A DNA stretch of 64,000 bases, taken from assembly GCA_033807775.1 (NCBI GenBank), contig CM066318.1, positions 82,091,379 to 82,155,378 on the forward strand. The letters are read 5' to 3'. This document shows positions 55,901 through 64,000 of this stretch, piece by piece. A program made the position numbers and the translations under genes. The notes below the pieces were generated by a model. It ran no database searches, was not told the DNA's origin, and was given only the letters and a program-made list of their open reading frames with translations. Source of the stretch: Saussurea involucrata. Lineage: Eukaryota > Streptophyta > Magnoliopsida > Asterales > Asteraceae. Within the stretch, counting starts at the first letter, position 1. The number at the start of each line of letters is the position of its first letter.

Positions 55901-55943
55901 ATGGACTAATTTACAATTTGAGTTAGGATTTTGGGGTGTTACA
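52919..55943 (-). repeat. 5' LTR of element C
   Basis: 3,025 bp. Collinear with 31100-33921 except for an insertion/replacement at about 55389-55612. The tandem repeats of the 3' LTR are present here too. Confidence 0.92.
55389..55612. mobile_element. Foldback/MITE-like insertion in the 5' LTR of element C
   Basis: About 224 bp replace a dozen bases present in the sister LTR. From about 55469 to 55612 the ends are inverted repeats (GAGACGATTATAATG, TTGTTAAAATTAAAA and their complements TTTTAATTTTAACAA and CATTATAATCGTCTC). The first 80 bp contain a separate small hairpin ACCTTCACA/TGTGAAGGT. Confidence 0.7.
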
Positions 55944-55948
55944 GTTAT

Positions 55949-56650
55949 GAATCAGAGTTTGGGGGTTACTTTTGGTATATCTCTAGGCTTTGTTGGTGAC
56001 CCAGATAAATTTTCAAGAGGTTGGTGTTGATGGATCTAAAGTCTTCACCAAAGGAAGCTAAAGATTTGGGGTAAAACCTATATTTAGCCAAATTCTAGCA
56101 AGACGAGTTCAAGTTGATTTGTGAAAACTATGTAAATGCCAAAATGTATATTTTTGAAGTAATAATATGTTTACTTGGTATTTATCAGTGTGTCGAGTAT
56201 TTATCAAAGTTTTCATATTTGGTAATTTTTGGTTGATAAATTTTATGAAATGCGCATATTTGGATTTTTAGATATCTTGATGAGTAAATCTCATGAATAT
56301 GTTCTTTTTGGGTCACTTAGACTTCTAACAATAGCCGATTAGTGTGGTTTTGTCCTAGTCAAACAAAGTACGTCAGCGAGTGGCTCTAGACGCAATGGTA
56401 CACTCAAAGAAGTCGAGGTCGGGAGTCCTCTTGTTTCAATACCTGAACTCTTCAAGTGAGAGACGGATAGATCATGTGCTAATTCCCGTGAGAAGTTGAA
56501 ACAAATATTTGTTGAGAGATATCTGAGTGGATAGAGAGGTTGTGAAATTGTGTTGCTGGGTCCACGAAGACTTCTTCAATATCCAGTCCTAACGAATGAG
56601 ACTGGATAGTAGATGTGGCTACTCAAATGACACTGGTTTGGGGAAGGCTA
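55949..56650 (+). repeat. LTR of element D, right part (end uncertain)
   Basis: Continues the LTR begun at 30462 after the GTTAT duplication. The stretch TTCTAGCAAGACGAGTTCAA and following matches, with changes, the sense strand of the C LTR. No TTACA end followed by a primer site was found, so the right boundary is open. Confidence 0.5.
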
Positions 56651-56799
56651 ATGGAAGGACGTTGCCTTATAACACTCACACGCCCGTTGTTTCTTTTGCT
56701 TCTCCTTTCTCTCAGGCTCAGAATTTCATTATTTTCTACTTGAACTCCCTCCATTGTTCTTATCTCTCCAGGAGAGGTAGAGGGTGTAGCCGATGAATG

Positions 56800-58138
56800 A
56801 CCGAATTCACTTTGTGGAGGACGCCCACCAATTCAAACTGGAATGAGCCGAATTCATTGAGCTTGATCATCATTTGATTCGGTGCTTGCATCAGTTGAAG
56901 AAGACTATGATGATGTCGAGGTAGAGGAACTTTCGGCAGTGGCAATCAAGTTCTCGGCTCTAATTTAAACATCATGGATCAATGTGTCGGTATCAGTAGT
57001 TTATACTCGTAGTGTACGACTTGTAGTCGCGCGAGAGTCTACGGCACCGCCCACGCGTGAACCTCTTCCCAAATCTTCTCTCAGCAATCCCCGTCTGGAG
57101 ATCTCAACATTCTGGACCCTCTCAGCTCTTCTTACGAGACCCTCACATCTCTCGGGACGTGCTCCCTGGGAAGCTCCTACCGGTTCTGGCCGGACCATAG
57201 GAGCTGGAATGCCTAAAATATTCCTATATGCTAACATACTCGGTGTCGTAGGACGTGTGTATGCTATCAAGCCGTCAAGGATACACATCGTGACAATGTC
57301 TAGGTTCTCAGATTTGGTGATTAAATGATGCATGCGATTTGGGGCGCATACCTGGTATCGATCTTCGTGGAATAGCTGGATTTTCTTGCAACGTGTGGCA
57401 GATGGTGATCTGTGGAAATCGCATGAATAGGACAAAGTTACGCCTCTTGGAGTTTTCTTTGTCTTGAACATTCCGAACGATCTCGTTCCACAAGAGGCCG
57501 ACGTAGTCTACATGGCGATGAAATGGAACACCATGGAACAGTCGTAGGAAGTTGGCACTGCACTGGTCCATGCCTTTCGTATTGGAGGATAGGCATCGGT
57601 TGAGAATCGTGAAGATTGTGTACCACAGCGGCGTCAGGTACTTGCAGTTGAATGGGAACGGTCTGTTGAGGTCTTCCGAGTACCCGAGTGAACGGATATC
57701 AGCACACGTCCAAGATTCCGGCACCGGTGGATCATATGTTGCTCTTCCTTGATTGAACATCTGTAGCAACTGGAAGATGAAGAAGCTGTTGGAGGCTTTC
57801 TCGTGTAAGAACAAACTGAGTCATGTCTAGGAGTGCCTTAATCATGTTGGTATGTTCCTCCGCAACGTATCAGATGGTGTGCCACACTTGTTGCATGTAT
57901 AGAGTGGGAACGGTGGCGGTTTCCGTGAGGGCAAACCTAAGAGGGTGACCGCTTAGAATCTCCACAATAATTGGGTTTGGGCAGTTGAATTCTTCAACAT
58001 CCAGGTGGAAGTTGTTAGCAGCTATTTGCAGACACGCCGATGGTCAGATTAGGGCGTTTTCCGCATTTTGGTCAATTACGGGTTGGGGTTCTCATCACCG
58101 GAGTGGTGAGGTGAATCGTTATGTCCTTCGTGTGCCAT
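56800..58138 (-). pseudogene. Broken ORF related to the extra ORFs of elements A and B
   Basis: From ATG 58138 the minus strand begins M-A-H-E-G-H, then stops. Another frame, 58010 to 57740, gives R-F-A-L-T-E-T-A-T-V-P-T-L-Y-M-Q-Q-V-W (with a TGA soon after) and L-Q-Q-L-L-H-L-P. A third, 57814-57480, gives L-T-P-L-W-Y-T-I-F-T-I-L-N-R-C-L, D-Q and L-F-H-G-V. These align in order with the N-terminal domain of the extra ORFs of A and B. Then 57471-57001 is a proline- and arginine-rich stretch, and serine-rich low-complexity sequence with stops follows to about 56800. No gag or pol lies beside it. It is antisense to LTR D, so it may be an antisense extra ORF of D or an unrelated relic. Confidence 0.65.
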
Positions 58139-58541
58139 GATGATACCTGAAAAAAAAAGTCTTAGCTAAACTTATCTCACCAAAATGGACCTGTCATTAG
58201 GATTGCATGACACAGAGTGTTATAGAGGCTGGTTCTCGGAAGTGAAGGATGTCCGTATAGAAGTCCTTCCGGGAATTAGACCACCCGGAAATTAGAATTA
58301 CCCGGATTAGGTCACCCGGGAAAAATGTTGTACACTCGGATGAAAGGATTGTTAAGAAAAATTCATCGTGCCATAATTACGAGAAACTCACAAATGATTT
58401 CTAAGGTCCCAAAACGAGTAGAAATCCAAGTGCACAATAAACCCAACAACAAATGCGAATAACAATAATCTAGATGTTATACAATAATTCTCTAGCGTAG
58501 AAAATTAAACCCACACAAAATATATATATATATATATGTAT

Positions 58542-58542
<1 letters not shown>
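58139..58542. other. Non-coding DNA with CCCGG words
   Basis: No ORF. ACCCGGAT/CCGGGA words cluster at 58260-58340. AT-rich afterwards. Confidence 0.5.

Positions 58543-58624
<82 letters not shown>
58543..58624. repeat. (GATA)n microsatellite
   Basis: About 20 uninterrupted TAGA/GATA units, flanked by (TA)n. Confidence 0.97.
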
Positions 58625-58625
<1 letters not shown>

Positions 58626-58683
58626 AAACAATGAAAACGTTAGTATCTATAAATATATATAGAAAGATATATATATATATATA

Positions 58684-60526
58684 TAGAGTGCCCTTCTTTT
58701 GTTAACCAGTCATTTAGTGTTAACTGTATTAACTAATCTGGACCATTAATCATCAAAATCAATGGCTAAGATTAAAAGCATTTTTTAATTCATAATTAAA
58801 ATAAACAGACGGCTGATGTCATTTGCAGCATATATGCATAGGGTTATTATTGTCATTTAACAAATCTGGATAACTATCAGATAAGAAAACAATTAACCCA
58901 ATCCCTACATTTAAGAACCTGATAACTCATATCTAATTGATTTAGAAACAAAAATACCAAACATAATATTCTCTCTCTCCAATCTCGATTCAAAAGATAA
59001 TCAACCAAACAAATCAGTGGGCAAAAATCAACTGGTTGCTCTCGAGAAGTTGTTGCAGGTCGTCTTTTTGTTTGCATCTCACAAATTACTCCATTGAAAT
59101 CAATGGAGAGATATGATGATGAAGAAGAACAGTAACCATCCAATTACTTCCCACATTTCTTCTCTCTCTCTCTCTCTCGCTTTTGAAGGAAAACGAGATG
59201 GATTTTTCTTCAACAATGAAAAACCGATGAACAGAAACAGGGAAGGATTCCCGGAAAATTTCCGAAACATACGAAAGTTTAATGGTTTGGAAGCCGGAGA
59301 AAGAAGGACGATTCTCCGGTGGGTGAATGATTTAGGAACGTTATGATCCTCCGGCCGGCGATCATTCGACGTAAATGATTGAGAAGATTCAACAAGAAAG
59401 AGAGTTTGGATTCGATTTTCAGTAACGAAACCACCAAGATGACGTTCTCATCAGTATGAAAGTGAAATCGTTTTCCTTTTGTTGTGATTTCTAGTGAAAA
59501 TGAAAGTGGTTTTTTTGTTGAATTTGTTTGTTCATTGTTTAGTAGATTTGATTATGGATAATAATCGAGAGTGAGGTTGGAGGAGGAGGAAGAAGGGATG
59601 AAGGAGGAGAGTATTTAGGTTGAGCCGTTGGATGGTTCTTGAAGTGCATATATGCAATTCTAAGAAGTGCATATATGCAATTCTATGATGTGCATATATG
59701 CAGTTTTAAATGCATATATGCACTTTTTTTATCTTCATATATGCAATTGATGTGCATATATGCACATACACTGTGCATATGATTATTTGTCATGTTGGTT
59801 TGATTATTGTTATGGATACACGTTATTTTGTTTATGTGCATATGTGCATATATGCAGGTTTACACAAATGTATGGTTGTGCATATATGCAAGTTTACATA
59901 GATTTATGGTTTACACAGATTTATGGTTGTGCATATATGCAATTTTACATATATTTATGGTTTACACAGATTTATGGTTGTGCATGTATGCAATTTTACA
60001 TAGATTATGGTTTACACATAGTTATGGTTGTGCATATATGCAATTTTACATAGATTTATGTTTGTGCATATATGCAATTCTATGATGTGTATATATGCAG
60101 TTCTAAGGTATGCATATATGCAGTATTAATATGTGCATATATGCAATTCTATGATGTGCATATATGCATTTCTATGATGTGCATATATGTAGTTTGAAAT
60201 CGTGCATCTATGCAAAAAAATGTGAAAAGAATCTCTGGAACGTGAAGATGAAGATTATGTTTGAAAATGGGTTTTAGATGATTAAAATTATCATTAATAA
60301 TTACCAAAAATGAAAATTGGTTTTAAAAGATTAAGATTATCATTAATAACTACCAAAAATATCTTGTGCATTAAATTAGGAAAGTAAATAACCCATAAAT
60401 AATTAAAATTCCTAAACTACACTTATCAAACCAGTAACCTATCTTGATTTCTATTGGTCCAAAAAAGTTAACATGGTTAACACTAATTAGACGGTTAACA
60501 AAAGAAGGGGACCCTATATATATATA
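58684..60526. mobile_element. Foldback element lying in (TA)n, with TGCATATATGCA array
   Basis: Imperfect terminal inverted repeats of about 65 bp. Left 58685-58748 begins AGAGTGCCCTTCTTTTGTTAA and includes AGTGTTAACTGTATTAACT. Right 60455-60523 has the matching AGTTAACATGGTTAACACT and ends TTAACAAAAGAAGGGGACCCT. Both ends lie in (TA)n. The middle holds a GC-richer stretch (59100-59640) with no convincing ORF, then the palindrome array. No transposase. Confidence 0.7.
59645..60205. repeat. TGCATATATGCA palindrome array
   Basis: The 12-base palindrome TGCATATATGCA or a one-base variant recurs some fifteen to twenty times. In the middle section it is separated by AATTTTACATAGATTTATGG-like linkers. 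Confidence 0.93.
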
Positions 60527-60540
60527 TATATATATAGGGC

Positions 60541-60709
60541 AGGATCACAACCAATAACATCGGGATTTAACGTGGTTCCACTATCGCTGTGATAGTGTAC
60601 GTCCACCAAAGAGAGAGAGCAAGAGTTTATTACCAACCGGGAAAGATTTCAACGTGTTATCGAGATTTTCTCGATCAACTAATCAGCTACCAATATCTTC
60701 CTCTATATG

Positions 60710-60744
<35 letters not shown>

Positions 60745-60983
60745 GAACCAACCGAGAGGAAAAACAAGGAAGTCTAAGATGACTTATAATATCAAGTGTG
60801 TATGTTGGTTATTGGTTGTCTTCAAAGTGGTGGAATAGGATGGTATTTATAGTAGGAGAAGAACTTAGAGGCCAAGAATAAGGGCATTTTCGTAAATTTG
60901 GGTGACCTGGAGACCAAACATAAGGGTATTTTGGTAATTTCCCCATATATTAATCATGTGTAGCATATATTTATATTATAACA
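60541..60983 (-). repeat. Probable copia LTR fragment
   Basis: On the minus strand it starts TGTTATAATA at 60983, just after a GGTGGAG purine stretch. TATAAATA lies at 60851-60844 and CTCTCTCTCTTTGG leader sequence follows. The left end runs into a (TA)n tract, so the boundary is uncertain. It would be the 3' LTR of the element whose RNase H remnant is at 61253-61640. A TA tract lies within it at 60715-60742. Confidence 0.5.
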
Positions 60984-61252
60984 CTCCACCATGATGCACG
61001 TGATCCTTGATAGCGAAACGAATACGAGCAAATTGCTGATAGAGATTGACACGAGGTAACCAAATGCATTTTGACCGTAACGAGCTTCAGCTCGGCCATC
61101 ACTCGTCAAAGCCAAAAGAAAAATCCTCAAGTGTGCAATCTCAACGAAACAAACGAGTTCAACAACTCAAGAACACGTTCCAAGTAATAACTCCCCAAAG
61201 ATGTCGTTTTGTCACCTGTGGTAATACCTTCTCTCTCTCGCAAAGTGCCTAA

Positions 61253-61640
61253 CGGCACTAACACAAACGGAGCTGGATCACGTTTGAGCAATGCCCAAAC
61301 TTAGTTGGTGGAAGCGACTTAGTGAACATATCAGCGACATTGTCGTATGTCAGGACTTTCTTCAAATAGACGACTTTCGCTTCATGTAACCTAACAAGAT
61401 ATGCATCACGAACATTTATGTGCTTTATCCGAGAGCTGAAAGCCAAATTAGTTGCCAAATGGATGGCACTCTGATTATCATAGAGAATGCGTATGGAAGT
61501 TTGCTCGAAGCCAAATTAGTTGCCCAAGTCATTTATTAGTTCTTTCAAATAGACCGATTCCTTTGCAGATTCAACCGCCGCAACAAGTTCAGCTTCTTTG
61601 GTCGACAATGCAACAATAGACTGTAACCGTGATGTGGATC
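61253..61640 (-). pseudogene. Copia RNase H C-terminal remnant
   Basis: The minus strand gives S-I-V-A-L-S-T-K-E-A-E, then a stop near 61520, then L-Y-D-N-Q-S-A-I-H-L-A, R-I-K-H-I-N-V-R and D-N-V-A-D-M-F-T-K-S-L-P, the conserved end of copia RNase H. The style differs from elements A and B, so this is another lineage. It is truncated at about 61640 by a further LTR. Confidence 0.85.
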
Positions 61641-61642
61641 CC

Positions 61643-61915
61643 AGATTAGTGCAATGTAGTAGAAATCAATAAGAAATAATCAATACGAACACTGATTTCA
61701 ATTCATCATCCATATGATATTCATAAACCTTCAGAGTGTTTACAATATGTTTACAATTGAGATTATGACGATTAACCTAAACAATAGGCTAAACAAAACT
61801 ATTTATATCTAGGCTAATAGATTGAGGCCCATGGACCATTACATGATTAAAGCCCAAATACAAAGTTACAAATTAATCCCTTGAACTTCCATTCAATTAG
61901 ATTTTAATCCCAACA
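61643..61915 (-). repeat. Copia-type 3' LTR fragment with polypurine tract
   Basis: On the minus strand AAAGGGGGAGAT (61927-61916) is followed by TGTTGGGATT, a polypurine tract and LTR start. The other end is lost at the RNase H remnant. Confidence 0.65.
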
Positions 61916-62109
61916 ATCTCCCCCTTTGAATCGAAGTTCAATGTCGCGCCAGTTTGAAACGTATCTCTTTCGGAGTGCAAAAAGAATCTCGTAGCTTCGG
62001 ATGGCTTTACGGAACTCAATGCGGTCTTCAACAATTCCATGGCGTCTCGGGCGTTTGTTTCGTTTAGACTTGCGGCAAACGAAATCCGGAGTTCTTTTTC
62101 CTTGGTAGT
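61916..62109 (-). pseudogene. Unrecognised coding tail before a copia polypurine tract
   Basis: The minus strand is open through this stretch and encodes a basic, helical sequence (F-R-K-A-I-R-S-Y-E-I-L-F-A-L-R-K-R). It sits where elements A and B have the end of their extra ORF, directly upstream of a purine tract. I do not recognise the sequence. It could be the end of a further extra ORF or of pol. Confidence 0.35.
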
Positions 62110-63050
62110 TGTTTGGGCAAAAAATCACGTCGTACGACTACGACCAAAACAGGTAAGACGCACGTTATAATCCAAATCTTGCATTAAGATAAGGTCTCGA
62201 CAAGAAACCAGAAAACATCCGTCGTCTCCCGTAAAAGGTAAGTCGTACGTCCCTCATGACGCTCGACCACAGCGTCGCCCGACCATCGCGTAAGATCATT
62301 GTACCTTCGACCAAAGCTAACGTTAACCTTGACTGTTACGTTTGTTAAGTATTTAATGCAGGAGTCAAAGCCATTAACAGCAAGCGACCGTAACGGACAA
62401 GGATCATTATGGATATTCACTCCGACAACCGTTTCCAGCCGTTGTAGCCGTTGATCAAAGCATTAATGGAGCTAATTAATGACGCGAAGACTATAAATAC
62501 CAGGCTAAGTCTTCACATCAAAGACATCAGTGAACACCCAGCATACATCGGCTAACATCATCGAGCAGCAGGGAAAACGCACACGAACTCACAAAGAAGA
62601 ACACTCAAATCAAGTACTGGAGACCAGAATCACTCAGCGAACTCAAGGACAATAGAAGCAAAGAGATTTCTCTCGAAGAATAGCTCTCGACGCACGTCAT
62701 CATCTTTCGACCAGCAGTTCATACTCTGTTTCACACACGACAAACACCTGTTTTTACATTCAAACACTTGTACTTTACATTTCGAAGCATTTCCTTCATC
62801 TGTATTGTAATCATTGTACGACCGATGCCAGTACCAAGGACATCGCCCCTGATTGGCGACCATAGTATAGCGACGACACCCACTGTCGTCCGCAGGTTTT
62901 TTCCTCATTTGAGGTTTTTCCTGCGTCATCAAATCCCTTGTTTCTTTATTTTTATCCTCGTCGCACGTCTCGTCGAAAGATTCTTTCTTTAGTTGTTTAA
63001 GTCCACATCGACCTTAAGTTGTCCCTTTGGTGCGATTTTTGGCATTAACA
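62110..63050 (+). repeat. 5' LTR of a Tat/Athila-type gypsy element
   Basis: The end is clear (GGCATTAACA, then the primer site). The start TGTTTGGG at 62110 is chosen from composition and because copia sequence stops there. It has TATAAATA at 62492-62499. CGACC/CGTCG words are frequent throughout and mark the LTR off from its neighbours. The sister LTR is outside the window. Confidence 0.7.
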
Positions 63051-63051
63051 G

Positions 63052-63151
63052 TTTGGCGCCATCCGTGGGACTACATCTAGAGAAAATCCTCGACGAACGT
63101 GCATTCTACTAATAGTTTCTTGGAGTTTCTTCTATTTTCTGTTGCAGGAAA
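63052..63151 (+). other. Primer binding site and leader of the Tat/Athila-type element
   Basis: TGGCGCCATCCGTGGGA at 63054-63070 is a primer site of the TGGCGCC class common in Tat and Athila gypsy elements, unlike the initiator-Met sites elsewhere in the window. A short leader leads to gag. Confidence 0.75.
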
Positions 63152-64000
63152 ATGGCAGCCCCTGGAAATCCGCAGCAAGCCGTCGCTCAGATGTATCAGG
63201 AGCTTGAGGTTGCCAGGAATCAACTCAATGCAATGGCAGAGCAGAATCGCAGAGCAGCTGAAGAGATCGCGCGGCTAAGGAATCCTTTTGGATCCCAGAG
63301 TGGTCCTCGACCATTCATCCAGAATCCAGGTCCGGAACCAGGCCCGTCCGCACAGAATCAACATCCAGGTCCATTCATGCAGAATCAGCAGTCGGGTCCG
63401 TTCATTCCGAATCCCCAGTCTGGGCAGATTCCCCCTCAGCACATCCGACCACCACCCTTGAACAATGGATCCCAACCATTGCAAGGTGGCGCCCATCTGT
63501 TTCAGAATGGGTCCCAGCCATTTTCCCAGCCGTTCCAAAGTGGTCCGCAACCTTTCCAGCAAGGATCGCAATCTTTCCAGCAGAGATCGCAGCCATTTCA
63601 GCATGGGCCACAATCGTTTCAGAATGGACCGCAGCAATTCCACTATGGGTCGCAGCCCTATTTTGTTCCATTCAACGGGGACACCAATGGTTCGTCGCAT
63701 GGTAATGGCACTAGTCCAGGGACCAATCCCTCGACAGGGGCAAATCCTGATCTTAACGATCCCGTCGCTCAGCGTTTGAAGATGTTAGAAGACCAAAATG
63801 AGCGCGTCTTGTCCTTGCTCCCCAAGTTGCCTGGGGCAGCCATGCCTGTCGACGTCGAGCCTCGTTCGGGGTATCAGGCGTCGCCCTTCATCGACGAGAT
63901 CGCCACCATCGAGGTCCCAAAGAAGTACAACATTCCTGCCTTCACTCCCAAGTATTCGGGTGTGACCGATCCAACCGAGCATGTCGCGCAGTATAAGCAG
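63152..64000 (+). CDS. gag: Gag of a Tat/Athila-type gypsy element, N-terminal part
   Basis: ATG 63152 opens an uninterrupted 283-codon frame that runs off the window. Residues about 10-50 form a helix (Y-Q-E-L-E-V-A-R-N-Q-L). Residues about 50-200 are a glutamine/proline-rich region with repeated S-Q-P-F-Q and G-P-Q units (63300-63660). After 63730 come an acidic helix (Q-R-L-K-M-L-E-D-Q-N-E) and the start of a retrotransposon gag domain: P-K-K-Y-N-I-P-A-F, Y-S-G-V-T-D-P-T-E-H-V. No lesion is seen, so the copy may be young. The long antisense open stretch over the repeats (63275-63700) is a shadow. Confidence 0.88.
   Translation, partial: MAAPGNPQQAVAQMYQELEVARNQLNAMAEQNRRAAEEIARLRNPFGSQSGPRPFIQNPGPEPGPSAQNQHPGPFMQNQQSGPFIPNPQSGQIPPQHIRPPPLNNGSQPLQGGAHLFQNGSQPFSQPFQSGPQPFQQGSQSFQQRSQPFQHGPQSFQNGPQQFHYGSQPYFVPFNGDTNGSSHGNGTSPGTNPSTGANPDLNDPVAQRLKMLEDQNERVLSLLPKLPGAAMPVDVEPRSGYQASPFIDEIATIEVPKKYNIPAFTPKYSGVTDPTEHVAQYKQ

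Larger units (their letters stand above)
31100..55943 (-). mobile_element. LTR element C without coding capacity (LARD-like), split by copia element B
   Basis: LTRs at 31100-33921 and 52919-55943 with perfect 9-bp inverted ends TGTAACACC/GGTGTTACA. Target duplication GTTAT lies at 31095-31099 and 55944-55948. The primer site is at the right end, so the element reads on the minus strand. Removing element B leaves an internal region of about 3.6 kb with no gag or pol trace. Long LTRs with a non-coding interior match large retrotransposon derivatives (LARDs), which depend on enzymes from elsewhere. Confidence 0.9.

Noticed and set aside
59645..60205. Palindromic repeats resembling a CRISPR array
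   Set aside because: Linkers are similar to one another rather than unique and the setting is a plant foldback element.
63275..63700. 141-codon minus-strand ORF with L-R-S-L-L-E-R repeats
   Set aside because: Antisense shadow of the glutamine/proline repeats of the gypsy Gag; the sense frame is open to the window end and has the conserved gag domain.
1..64000. tRNA, rRNA or snoRNA genes
   Set aside because: The only tRNA-related sequences seen are short primer binding sites next to LTRs; no cloverleaf-length match was noticed.

Overview
The window is a block of nested plant transposable elements with almost no host coding sequence. AT-rich spacers, Ty1/copia and Ty3/gypsy LTR retrotransposons primed by initiator-Met tRNA, an endogenous pararetrovirus, a Mutator-like transposon, a hAT-type foldback element and MITEs all point to a flowering plant. 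The copia families with an extra ORF after pol resemble, from memory, families common in Asteraceae (daisy family); that placement is inference.

Layout. 1-2112: rearranged endogenous pararetrovirus (Caulimoviridae-type) pieces in opposite orientations. 2113-10469: chromodomain Ty3/gypsy element E (+), two 1.68-kb LTRs, pol closed by seven in-frame stops, preceded by the 3' tail of a second copy. 10702-12489: minus-strand chimera of a gypsy-type LTR with a TRIM-type internal region and short LTR. 12490-15072: AT-rich DNA with one MITE. 15081-25129: hAT-like foldback element split by young copia element A (15230-24565). 25229-28690: receptor-kinase-like exon remnant split by a decayed Mutator-like element. 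28690-30461: CACTA-like motifs, microsatellites and a foldback element lying in (TA)n. 30462 to about 56650: gypsy-type LTR D, split by coding-free LTR element C (31100-55943), itself split by 15.3-kb copia element B (37148-52495). 56800-58138: a broken antisense ORF related to the extra ORFs of A and B. 58684-60526: a second foldback element in (TA)n. 60541-62109: copia remnants. 62110-64000: LTR, primer site and start of gag of a Tat/Athila-type gypsy element.

Target-site duplications give the order of events: ATCTC for A, CCATG for B, GTTAT for C, GATGCATC for the hAT-like element. On the right D is oldest, then C, then B; on the left the hAT-like element precedes A, whose LTRs differ by about two substitutions.

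The most notable content is not a host pathway. A and B each carry, after pol, one long ORF (916 and about 1,634 codons) with a related N-terminal domain, a long low-complexity middle and a separate C-terminal domain; a third related copy lies at 56.8-58.1 kb. Each copia element also repeats its own short word (TTAATACTGCT in A, CAGAGG/CCTCTG in B) through LTR, spacer and coding sequence. In both, gag stops just before a pyrimidine-rich stretch ending TGCAG, after which protease begins, suggesting splicing between gag and pol.
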